Assembly: GCA_033720695.1 (NCBI GenBank)
Contig: JAWWCA010000112.1
Location: forward strand, 1 to 12,036
Direction: 5' to 3'
Source: DATGQT01 sp033720695
GTDB lineage: Bacteria; Bacteroidota; Rhodothermia; Rhodothermales; Rubricoccaceae
DNA length: 12,036 nt
The notes below the pieces were generated by a model, which searched no databases, had not been told where the DNA came from, and saw only the letters and a program-made list of their open reading frames with translations. Made by a program: the position numbers and the translations under genes. Positions 1 to 6,196 of this stretch are shown here, piece by piece (positions within the stretch are counted from its first letter, which is position 1; every line of letters begins with the position of its first letter).

Positions 1-1
1 C

Positions 2-1381
2 CTGGTCCTGCTGGGCCTCGCGCTCGGGGTCTCCGCACAAGCCCAAGACCTCGACCTCCTCATCGACGACTACGAGGACGGGGACCTCTCCGAGTACACC
101 GTCGTCTTCAGCGGCGGCGAGGACCCCGTGCTCTCGACGACCTCGGACACCCCCGACGGCTCGACCTTCGCGCTCCAGGTCGAGATCGACGGCGACGACT
201 ACGGCGGCTTCGCCGGGTTCGGCCGCGGCCTCCCCGGCGCGCCCTACGACGCCACCGGTCTCGACAACCCCTACCTCGTCTTCGACCTCTCCGCCGACGC
301 GCGGACCACGGTCGAGATCAACCTCCAGACTAGCCCCACCGCTGAGAGCCGCAACGCGCTCGTCCTCCCCGGGGATGGGATGTACACGCGCTACGCCCTC
401 TCGTTCGACTCGTTCTTCCAATCCCAGGCCGACCCCGTCGACTTCTCCGCCATCAACGCCATCGTCTTCACGGCGATCGACGTCAGCGGCGACGGCAACG
501 GCGGGACCACCGAGACCACCCTCCGCTTCGACAATGTCGCGATCTACGACGGCACCGACGTCGGGAACGACATCGTGCTCGACGACTTCGACGACGGCGA
601 CTACCCGGACACGGAGTACTTCTACTACGCCGGCGGCGAGTTCATCGCGGTCTCGGCGACGGACGACACCCCCGACGGCTCCGCGTTCGCCTTCCACGGC
701 GAGATCGACGGCGACGACTACGGCGCCTTCGCCGGGTTCGGGCGCACCTTCGAGGGGGCCCCGATCGACGCCAGCGGGTCCGCGTTCCTCAACTTCTACC
801 TCCGCGCGAACGGCCCGGCCGTGCTCGAGGTCAACCTCCAGAACGACCCCGCCGCGCCCGGCGGGCTGAAGGAGAGCCGCGAGACGCTCCGCCTCGAAGA
901 CACCGGCGGCGCCTACCGGGCCTACAGCCTCCCCCTCGACGCGTTCATCCAGACGACCGCCGAGCCGTTCGACCCCGCCGCCGCCTTCAACATCGCCCTC
1001 ACCTTCGTCCAGCTCCCGGGCGACGGCGACGGCGGCACCACCGAGTTCGCCTTCGACTTCGACGCGCTGGGCTTCGGCGACGCCTTCGACGTCGTCTCGA
1101 CCGAGGCGCTGCCTCCGTCGCTGGCGGCCCCCGTGGCCGTCTACCCGAACCCGGCCACGGACCGGGCCACGGTCCAGTTCGGCCTCGCCGCGTCCGCCGA
1201 CGTCTCGGTCGAGGTGCTCGATGCGCTTGGCCGCCGGGTGCGGCTCGTGACCGAGGGGTCGCGGGCGGCCGGTCCGGTCGAGGCCATCCTTCCGACCGAC
1301 GGCCTCCCGGCAGGGACCTACCTCGTCCGCGTCCGCGTCGGGGACGACGTCGTCGCGGCGCCCATCACGATCGTGCGTTGA
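2..1381 (+). CDS. T9SS-exported protein with two tandem beta-rich domains, 5' end cut by the window
   Basis: Frame 2 is open from the first base, so the true start lies left of the window; the GTG at 128 is internal. The 459 visible residues begin with a hydrophobic stretch ending in VSAQAQ, the tail of a signal peptide. Two homologous units of about 170 residues follow, each opening D-D-[YF]-x-D-G-D and each carrying TPDGS, EIDGDDYG-[GA]-FAGFGR and GDG-[ND]-GGTTE. The last ~80 residues are a T9SS type A sorting domain: a VYPNP start, an LDALGR turn, and an LPAGTYLVRV strand before the C-terminus. The protein should pass through the Sec system, cross the outer membrane by T9SS, and be attached to the surface or released. 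The repeats look like jelly-roll carbohydrate-binding or CIA30-like folds, which is inference. No catalytic motif is visible. It converges with the ridA operon. Confidence 0.85.
   Translation: MVLLGLALGVSAQAQDLDLLIDDYEDGDLSEYTVVFSGGEDPVLSTTSDTPDGSTFALQVEIDGDDYGGFAGFGRGLPGAPYDATGLDNPYLVFDLSADARTTVEINLQTSPTAESRNALVLPGDGMYTRYALSFDSFFQSQADPVDFSAINAIVFTAIDVSGDGNGGTTETTLRFDNVAIYDGTDVGNDIVLDDFDDGDYPDTEYFYYAGGEFIAVSATDDTPDGSAFAFHGEIDGDDYGAFAGFGRTFEGAPIDASGSAFLNFYLRANGPAVLEVNLQNDPAAPGGLKESRETLRLEDTGGAYRAYSLPLDAFIQTTAEPFDPAAAFNIALTFVQLPGDGDGGTTEFAFDFDALGFGDAFDVVSTEALPPSLAAPVAVYPNPATDRATVQFGLAASADVSVEVLDALGRRVRLVTEGSRAAGPVEAILPTDGLPAGTYLVRVRVGDDVVAAPITIVR
65..1090 (+). repeat. Intragenic tandem duplication (two domain-coding units)
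   Basis: Unit 1 starts near 65 and unit 2 near 581. The offset is 516 to 519 bp, so one codon was inserted or lost between copies. DNA identity is concentrated in two stretches: around 149-175 against 668-694, and 181-222 against 700-741. The latter contains a 26-bp exact match. The rest is conserved only at protein level, which points to an old duplication with selected cores. Confidence 0.8.
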
Positions 1382-1414
1382 GGCCCCCCGGCGCTCGGCC
1401 GCGCGCTCGCGCGC

Positions 1415-1445
1415 GCTGCCCGGCGGTCACGCACCGCCGGGCAGC
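1415..1445. terminator. Bidirectional hairpin overlapping the ridA stop codon
   Basis: A perfect 13-bp inverted repeat has arms at 1415-1427 and 1433-1445 and a 5-nt loop. It lies between the convergent T9SS-protein gene (stop at 1381) and the leftward ridA gene (stop at 1427-1429). One arm encodes the last ridA codons and the loop side contains the stop. No T-tract follows on either strand, as is common in very GC-rich genomes. It could end transcription from both sides or shield the 3' end of the mRNA. Confidence 0.65.
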
Positions 1446-1825
1446 ACGGCCGTCGCCTCGATCTCGACGCGCGCGCCGTCCTCCAGCAGGTCCGCCACCT
1501 CGACGAGCGTCATCGCCGGGTAGTGGCGCCCGAAGACGGCGCGGTAGGCTTCCCCGATCGCCTGCGAGGCCGCGAGGTAGGCCCGCTTGTCGGTGACGTA
1601 CCACGTCATCCGGGCGACGTGCTCGGGCCGGGCCCCGGCCTCGGCCAGCACGGCGGCGACGTTCCGCAGCGCCTGCTCGGCCTGCGGCACGAGGTCCGGG
1701 GAAACCAGCCGCTGCTCGGCGTCCCACCCGATCTGGCCGGCGATGAAGACGAGCCGGCCCTCGGCGAGGATGCCGTTGGAGTACCCGGAGGGTCGGGCCC
1801 AGCCTGGGGGGTGGAGCACGGTCAT
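1427..1825 (-). CDS. RidA/YjgF-YER057c-like family protein
   Basis: The gene encodes 132 residues, normal for the single-domain Rid family, with typical blocks: FIAGQIGWD (residues 28-36), the QAEQALRNVAAVLAEAG helix, MTWYVTD (73-79), HYPAMTLVEV (101-110) and RVEIEATAV (119-127). Canonical RidA trimers hydrolyse reactive enamine/imine intermediates using an Arg equivalent to E. coli Arg105. By eye that position is Asp112 here (VEVA-D against VEVA-R), so this looks like an Arg-less subfamily and deaminase activity is doubtful. The ATG overlaps the acyl-CoA dehydrogenase stop in an ATGA junction, implying translational coupling and a job on the same CoA pathway. Similar proteins occur, as I recall, in 2-aminobenzoyl-CoA degradation clusters. 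An out-of-frame ORF appears to fuse it to upstream sequence, but that is an artefact. Confidence 0.85.
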   Translation of the reverse strand: MTVLHPPGWARPSGYSNGILAEGRLVFIAGQIGWDAEQRLVSPDLVPQAEQALRNVAAVLAEAGARPEHVARMTWYVTDKRAYLAASQAIGEAYRAVFGRHYPAMTLVEVADLLEDGARVEIEATAVLPGGA

Positions 1826-3000
1826 GAGGATGGAGCGGGGGTTCGTTGGACGTCGGCCTCCTTCAGCAGCTGCCGGGCGATGACGACGTGCTGCACCTCG
1901 GTGGCGCCCTCGTAGATCCGCAGCGGCCGGATGTCCCGGTAGAGCCGCTCGACGACGGCGCCGTGCGTCACGCCACGCCCCCCGAAGAGCTGCACCGCTG
2001 CGTCGATGACGCGCTGGGCGGCCTCGGTCGCGAACGCCTTGGCCATGGCGGCCTCCTTCGTGATGCGGTCGGCCCCGGCGTCCTTCGTCCACGCCGCGCG
2101 GTAGACGAAGAGCGCCGCGGCGTCCACGTCGGTCGCCATCTGCGCGAGCCGGCCCTGGACGAGCTGGAGGTCGGCGAGCGTGCCGCCGAAGAGCGCGCGC
2201 TGGCGGACGTGCGCGAGCGTCTCGTCGAGCGCGCGCCGGGCCATGCCGAGCGCGGCGGCCCCCACCGTCGAGCGGAACACGTCGAGGGTGCCGAGGGCGA
2301 CCTTGATGCCCTCGCCGGGGGCACCGAGGAGACGGTCGGCGGCCACGCGGCAGTCCTGGAGGCGGAGGGTGCCGAGGGGGTGTGGCGAGATCGTCTCGAT
2401 CCGCTCGGAGACGGTCAGCCCCGGCGTCTCGGCATCGACGACGAAGGCGGAGAGGCCCTTTGCCCCCGGCGCCTCGCCCGTCCGCGCGAAGACGACGTAG
2501 CGGTCGGCGACCCCGGCGTTCGAGATCCACGTCTTCTCGCCGTCGAGGACGTAGTGGTCGCCGTCGCGGCGGGCGGTCGTGGCGAGGGCCGCCACGTCGG
2601 AGCCCGCCTCCCGCTCGGAGAGGGCAAACGCCATCACGGCCTCGCCCGCGGCGACGGGCGGGAGCCAGCGGGCCCGCTGCTCGTCGGAGCCGAAGAGTGA
2701 GATGGGCCCGCTGCCGAGCCCCTGCATGGCGAAGGCGAAGTCGGCGAGGGCGCTCCGGTAGGCGAGCGTCTCGCGGGCGAGGCAGAGGCTGCGGACGTCG
2801 AGCGGGTCGGAGGCCCCGGCGGGGGCGGGCACGCAGTGCCGGAGCCACCCCGCTGCGCCCATCGCACGGACGAGGGCCTGGCAGGCGGCCTCGGCGTCGT
2901 CGGGCTCGGCGTCCGGGACCTGCCGCTCGGCCCACGCCGCCAGCGCCGTCGCCAGCGCGCGGTGGCGGTCGTCGAAGAGCGGGAGCGCGAGGTGGGTCAT
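1822..3000 (-). CDS. Acyl-CoA dehydrogenase family protein
   Basis: The gene encodes 392 residues, typical for soluble FAD-dependent acyl-CoA dehydrogenases, which oxidise acyl-CoA at C2-C3 and pass electrons to ETF. Family motifs run in order: an N-terminal helical domain, AFALSEREAGSDVAAL (residues 124-139, flavin/substrate region), EKTWISNAG (155-163), QLFGGRG (337-343), and RIYEGATEVQ, where Glu364 matches the catalytic base of the MCAD/SCAD type. The N-terminus MTHLALPLFDD starts directly on the family fold, and no signal or membrane segment is present. It follows the kinase gene by 75 nt and overlaps ridA by 4 nt. Substrate cannot be read from sequence; the neighbours suggest a branched, cyclic or ring-derived acyl-CoA rather than bulk fatty acids. 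Confidence 0.92.
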   Translation of the reverse strand: MTHLALPLFDDRHRALATALAAWAERQVPDAEPDDAEAACQALVRAMGAAGWLRHCVPAPAGASDPLDVRSLCLARETLAYRSALADFAFAMQGLGSGPISLFGSDEQRARWLPPVAAGEAVMAFALSEREAGSDVAALATTARRDGDHYVLDGEKTWISNAGVADRYVVFARTGEAPGAKGLSAFVVDAETPGLTVSERIETISPHPLGTLRLQDCRVAADRLLGAPGEGIKVALGTLDVFRSTVGAAALGMARRALDETLAHVRQRALFGGTLADLQLVQGRLAQMATDVDAAALFVYRAAWTKDAGADRITKEAAMAKAFATEAAQRVIDAAVQLFGGRGVTHGAVVERLYRDIRPLRIYEGATEVQHVVIARQLLKEADVQRTPAPSS

Positions 3001-3006
3001 GGGCCG

Positions 3007-3018
3007 GGCTCCGGAGCC
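3007..3018. promoter_or_regulatory. 12-bp perfect palindrome just upstream of the acyl-CoA dehydrogenase start
   Basis: GGCTCCGGAGCC is self-complementary over all 12 bases and ends 7 bp from the ATG at 3000, in the 75-bp gap between the kinase and dehydrogenase genes. It could be an operator for an internal promoter or an RNA structure near the ribosome site. In DNA this GC-rich, chance is a real alternative. Confidence 0.25.
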
Positions 3019-3075
3019 GAGGTCAGGCGGGCGGCTCCAGGGAGCGTGAAGGTAGCGGCGGGCTGCCGAACGCGC

Positions 3076-4359
3076 TCAGCGCTCGGGGAGGGTCATCCGG
3101 AAGGCGGTGCCCTCCCCCTCCGCGCTCTCCACCGTCAGCGTCCCGCGGTGCCCGTGCACCACGATGTCGTAGCTCATCGAGAGGCCGAGGCCGGTGCCGT
3201 CGCCCGTCGGCTTCGTCGTGAAGAACGGCTCGAAGACGCGCTCCCGGACCGCCGCCGGCATCCCGGTCCCGTTGTCTTCGATCCGCACCTCCACGCCGTC
3301 GGCCCGGCGCCGCGTCGAGACCCGGACCGTCGGGGCGTAGGCGCTCCCCTCCGCCGCCGCACGCTCGCGCGTGGCGTCGAAGGCGTTGTCGAGGAGGTTG
3401 ATGAGCACGCGGCCGATCTCCTGCACGACGAGCCGCACCTCGCCCGCGTCGTCGGCGAGGTCCTTCACGAGGGTGACGTTGGAGCCGGGGTGGCGGGCGC
3501 GCATGCCGTGGTAGGCGAGTCCGACGTACTCCTCGACGAGGGCGTTGACCTCGACGGCCTCGCGCTCGCCGCCGCCGCTGCGGGCGTGCGCCATCATCTG
3601 GCGGACGATGGCGTCGGCGCGGCGGCCGTGCTCCTCGATCTTGGCCGCGTTCGTCTTGAGGTCGGCAAGGATCGCCTGCCGCTCCTCGGGGTCCGCCTCC
3701 GCCGCCAGCTCGTCGGCGAGGTCGCGCGAGAGCGCGGCGAAGTTGTTGACGAAGTTGAGGGGGTTCTTGATCTCGTGGGCGATGCCGGCCGTGAGCTGCC
3801 CCAGCGAGGCCATCTTCTCCTGCTGAACGAGCTGGGCCTGCGCCGCCTCCAGCTCGGCCGTCCGCTCGGCCACGAGCCGCTCCAGCTCCCGGTTGCGGGA
3901 CCACAGCAGGTCGTCCATCGTCCCCCCCTCGTCCTGCAAGGCGTCGGGGACGGAGAAGTGGAAGTGGACGAGGAGCCAGCGGCCGCCCGCCTCGCCGGGG
4001 GGGCGCTCCAGCACGAACGAGAAGCGGGGCGCCTCGACGAGGGTCTCCTCCCCCGTGTCGATCTCGACGCGGATCACGCCCTCGGCCAGCGCGACGGTCG
4101 GGTGCGGGAGGCGGACGGTCATCCAGGGCACGTCGAGGGTGAAGGGGAACGACATCCCCTCGTGCTCGCGCCGCACCATGGCCCGGAGGGCCTCGCGGTC
4201 GGCGTAGTAGTCGCCGGGCCCGGTGCCGTGGCCGGTGAACTCGGCGGCGACGCGGCCGAGGAAGCGCTCGGTGGCCTCGGGGCTGGGGTCCAGCCAGTCG
4301 CGGAGGAGGGTGTGGACGGCCTCCTCGACCTCGGCACGGATGTGCTGCGGCGTCGGCAT
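3076..4359 (-). CDS. Soluble histidine kinase with N-terminal NTF2/SnoaL-like domain
   Basis: The gene encodes 427 residues from the ATG at 4359, chosen because it follows the crotonase stop by 8 nt; the open frame runs further upstream but overlaps the crotonase. Residues ~10-138 resemble an NTF2/SnoaL-like cone fold (RFLGRVAAEFTGHGTGPGDYY, then paired strands ending LLVHFHFSV). A charged coiled coil follows (~152-182). The kinase core has the H-box GIAHEIKNPLNF with phospho-acceptor His195, N-box NLLDNAFDA (321-329), G1 DNGTGMP (362-368), F-box EPFFTTK (377-383) and G2 GTGLGLSMSYDIV (388-400). No transmembrane segment is visible, so it should act in the cytosol. The NTF2-like pocket is the likely sensor, perhaps for a pathway metabolite. 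No response regulator gene lies nearby. Its core is a close paralogue of the kinase at 11158-12036. Confidence 0.88.
   Translation of the reverse strand: MPTPQHIRAEVEEAVHTLLRDWLDPSPEATERFLGRVAAEFTGHGTGPGDYYADREALRAMVRREHEGMSFPFTLDVPWMTVRLPHPTVALAEGVIRVEIDTGEETLVEAPRFSFVLERPPGEAGGRWLLVHFHFSVPDALQDEGGTMDDLLWSRNRELERLVAERTAELEAAQAQLVQQEKMASLGQLTAGIAHEIKNPLNFVNNFAALSRDLADELAAEADPEERQAILADLKTNAAKIEEHGRRADAIVRQMMAHARSGGGEREAVEVNALVEEYVGLAYHGMRARHPGSNVTLVKDLADDAGEVRLVVQEIGRVLINLLDNAFDATRERAAAEGSAYAPTVRVSTRRRADGVEVRIEDNGTGMPAAVRERVFEPFFTTKPTGDGTGLGLSMSYDIVVHGHRGTLTVESAEGEGTAFRMTLPER
3728..3786 (-). repeat. 59-bp exact direct repeat, copy 1 (kinase H-box region)
   Basis: This 59-bp stretch is identical to 11846-11904 and has the same orientation. 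It encodes the phospho-acceptor region of the kinase. High similarity continues to about 3840 with few mismatches. The flanking base differs at each end of the exact block. Confidence 0.9.
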
Positions 4360-4367
4360 GGCAGGGA

Positions 4368-5177
4368 TCAGTCGCCCTCGAACACCGGCTGCTCCTTGTT
4401 CACGAAGGCGCGGTAGGCCCGCTCGAAGTCGCGCGTCTGCATGCAGATGGCCTGCGCCTGCGCCTCGGCCTCGATGGCCTGGTCCACGCCCATGTTCCAC
4501 TCCTGCTCCAGCATCGTCTTCGTCATCATGTGGGCGAAGGTGGGCCCGGCGGCGAGGTCGCGCGCCCAGTGGAGCGCCTCGGGGACGAGGTCGGGGTCCT
4601 CGACGAGCTTGTTGAAGAAGCCCCACGCGAGGGCCTCCTCGCCCTGCATCACGCGGCCGGTGTAGAGGAGCTCGGCGGCCCGCCCCTGCCCGATGATGCG
4701 CGGGAGGATGGCGCAGGCGCCCATGTCGCAGCCGGCCAGCCCGACGCGGGTGAACAGGAAGGCCACCTTGCAGTGGGCCGTCCCGATCCGCAGGTCGGAG
4801 GCCATCGCCAGGATGGCCCCAGCGCCGACGCAGACGCCCTCGACGGCGGCGATGATCGGCTGCGGGCAGGCGCGCATGGCTTTGACGAGGTCGCCGGTCA
4901 TCCGCGTGAAGCGGAGCAGCTCGGGCATCGTCATCTCGGTGAGCGGCCCGATGATCTCGTGCACGTCGCCGCCGGAGGAGAAGTTGCCCTCGGCGCCGGT
5001 GAGGACGACGGCCTTGACGTCGTCGGCGTAGACGAGGGCCCGGAAGAGGTCACGCAGCTCGGCGTAGCTCTCGAACGTGAGTGGGTTCTTTTTCTGAGGC
5101 CGGTCGAGGGTGATGGTGGCGACGCGGTCCTCGAAGTGCCAGCGGTAGTGCTGCGGGGTGTGGTCGGCGGGGTTCAT
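4368..5177 (-). CDS. Crotonase-fold enoyl-CoA hydratase/isomerase family protein, PaaG/dienoyl-isomerase-like active site
   Basis: The gene encodes 269 residues from the ATG at 5177. Crotonase features are TLDRPQKKNPLTFESYAEL (residues 23-41), the oxyanion loop FSSGGDVHE (66-74), AVEGVCVGAGAILAMASDLRI (111-131) and LAGCDMGACAILPRIIGQGRA (148-166). By eye the two catalytic glutamates of rat enoyl-CoA hydratase (Glu144, Glu164) are Ile122 and Arg144. Asp151 lines up with the catalytic Asp of PaaG and dienoyl-CoA isomerase. That argues for isomerase or ring-modifying chemistry rather than simple hydration. It is the first gene of the leftward set and lies 8 nt before the kinase gene, facing the divergent SDR gene across a 260-bp spacer. 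The exact substrate is unknown. Confidence 0.88.
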   Translation of the reverse strand: MNPADHTPQHYRWHFEDRVATITLDRPQKKNPLTFESYAELRDLFRALVYADDVKAVVLTGAEGNFSSGGDVHEIIGPLTEMTMPELLRFTRMTGDLVKAMRACPQPIIAAVEGVCVGAGAILAMASDLRIGTAHCKVAFLFTRVGLAGCDMGACAILPRIIGQGRAAELLYTGRVMQGEEALAWGFFNKLVEDPDLVPEALHWARDLAAGPTFAHMMTKTMLEQEWNMGVDQAIEAEAQAQAICMQTRDFERAYRAFVNKEQPVFEGD

Positions 5178-5437
5178 CGGCGAGAGGGGGAGCAGGACGG
5201 ATGGGAAGGTAGCCGCGCCGCGTGGCCCCGCGCCGGGCCGCGCGCCAGGCCCGCGCCGTCCGATCCCGCCGGATCGCACGCTCGGCTTGCGTTCGATCGG
5301 GTTAAGTGCTTACTTGCTGACCGCGTATCGCACAGGGCGGCTTGCGGGTCTGAGCCGCTCCAGCGTCGCCGCTCCCCGACGGGAGCCATCCTCCCCGGTG
5401 GCCGCCTCGGCTCGCCTGGCCGCCTTTCTCGTCTCCC
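5178..5437. promoter_or_regulatory. Divergent promoter region between the crotonase and SDR genes
   Basis: This 260-bp spacer has no gene and should hold promoters for both directions. The segment 5287-5330 is less GC-rich than its surroundings. Symmetric elements are CGATCC/GGATCG (5261-5276, 4-nt loop), TAAG-TG-CTTA (5303-5312), and GCGGCT/AGCCGC (5337-5342 and 5353-5358) in the presumed SDR leader. No convincing -10/-35 or TAnnTTTG box stands out on either strand. Confidence 0.5.
5303..5312. promoter_or_regulatory. Candidate operator TAAG-TG-CTTA
   Basis: This is a perfect 4+4 bp palindrome around a 2-bp centre in the divergent spacer. One arm extends to CAAGTAAG on the minus strand while the other degenerates. 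The AAG/CTT half-sites resemble operators bound by TetR-family regulators of acyl-CoA catabolism. No regulator gene of that family is in the window, so the link is speculative. Confidence 0.25.
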
Positions 5438-6196
5438 ATGTTGCCCTGGCCTCCCGACCCCGCGCTCGCCGGCCTCCGCCTCGTCGTCACGGGCGGGAGC
5501 CGCGGCGTCGGCGGCGCCGTCGTCGAGGCGGCCCACGCGGCGGGGGCGACCGTCGGCATCGGGCACCTCCAGAGCCAAGAGCCTGTCCAGGCCTCCGCCG
5601 CACGCGATCCCGAGCGCCTGATCCCGCTCCGGTTCGACGTGGCCGACGCCGAGGCGACGGAGGAGGCCCTCCGCGCCTTCGCCGAGCACGCCGGCGGGCT
5701 CGACGCCCTCGTCTGCTGCGCCGGCATCGCGACGCCGGGCCTGCTCACCCGCCAGCCGGTCGACCGGCTGGCGCGGGAGATCGCAGTCAACCTCGTCGGC
5801 ACGCTCGTGTCAGCGCGGGCCGCCCTGCCCCACCTGGCCGCCGCCGGCGGCGGGACGGTCGTGACGGTCAGCTCGGCGGCGGCCCGGATGCCGCAGGCGG
5901 GCCAGACGGCCTACGCCGCGTCGAAGGGCGGCGTCGAGGCGTTCACGCGCGCCCTCGCCACCGAGGCGGCGGCGCAGAACGTGCGCGCCGTCTGCGTCCG
6001 GCTGGGCCTCACCGAGACCAACATGCTCGCGGAGGTGAGCGAGGCGGTCCGCACGCAGACGGCCGCCCGCGCCCTGACACCAGACGTGGCCTCGCCCGCG
6101 TGCATCGCCCGGCACCTGTTGGGGCTGCTGGCCGCCGGCGACCGCCTGACCGGCAGCGTCGTGGACCTCAGCGGGGGGTACGGCCATGCGTGGTGA
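5438..6196 (+). CDS. SDR family NAD(P)-dependent oxidoreductase
   Basis: The gene encodes 252 residues, a classical short-chain dehydrogenase. The Rossmann motif TGGSRGVG covers residues 18-25, CCAG (93-96) replaces the usual NNAG, and the active-site Asn is N118 (IAVNLVG). The catalytic triad is Ser146, Tyr159 and Lys163 (YAASK). The C-terminal block LTGSVVDLSGGYG is typical of FabG-like 3-oxoacyl reductases. The usual PG after the sixth strand is LG here (RLGLTETNM). Family members interconvert hydroxyacyl and ketoacyl groups or oxidise secondary alcohols. Its stop lies 11 nt inside the ketoacyl synthase gene, so the two are almost certainly co-translated. The ATG at 5438 (MLPWPPDP) places the Rossmann motif at the usual distance. 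Confidence 0.9.
   Translation: MLPWPPDPALAGLRLVVTGGSRGVGGAVVEAAHAAGATVGIGHLQSQEPVQASAARDPERLIPLRFDVADAEATEEALRAFAEHAGGLDALVCCAGIATPGLLTRQPVDRLAREIAVNLVGTLVSARAALPHLAAAGGGTVVTVSSAAARMPQAGQTAYAASKGGVEAFTRALATEAAAQNVRAVCVRLGLTETNMLAEVSEAVRTQTAARALTPDVASPACIARHLLGLLAAGDRLTGSVVDLSGGYGHAW

Noticed and set aside
128..130. GTG as the start of the T9SS-exported protein
   Set aside because: The frame continues upstream through a signal-peptide-like stretch to the window edge, so the real start is outside.
1427..2935. A 502-residue minus-strand frame that seems to fuse RidA to an Arg-rich N-terminal domain
   Set aside because: The N-terminal part is the acyl-CoA dehydrogenase gene read out of frame. 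RidA has its own ATG in the ATGA overlap, so there is no fusion or frameshift.
2836..4416. A 526-residue open frame on the plus strand opposite the kinase and dehydrogenase genes
   Set aside because: It is antisense to two well-supported genes, rich in Arg/Gly/Val/Asp/Glu from mirrored codons, and has no recognisable motif. Long shadow frames are expected at this GC content.
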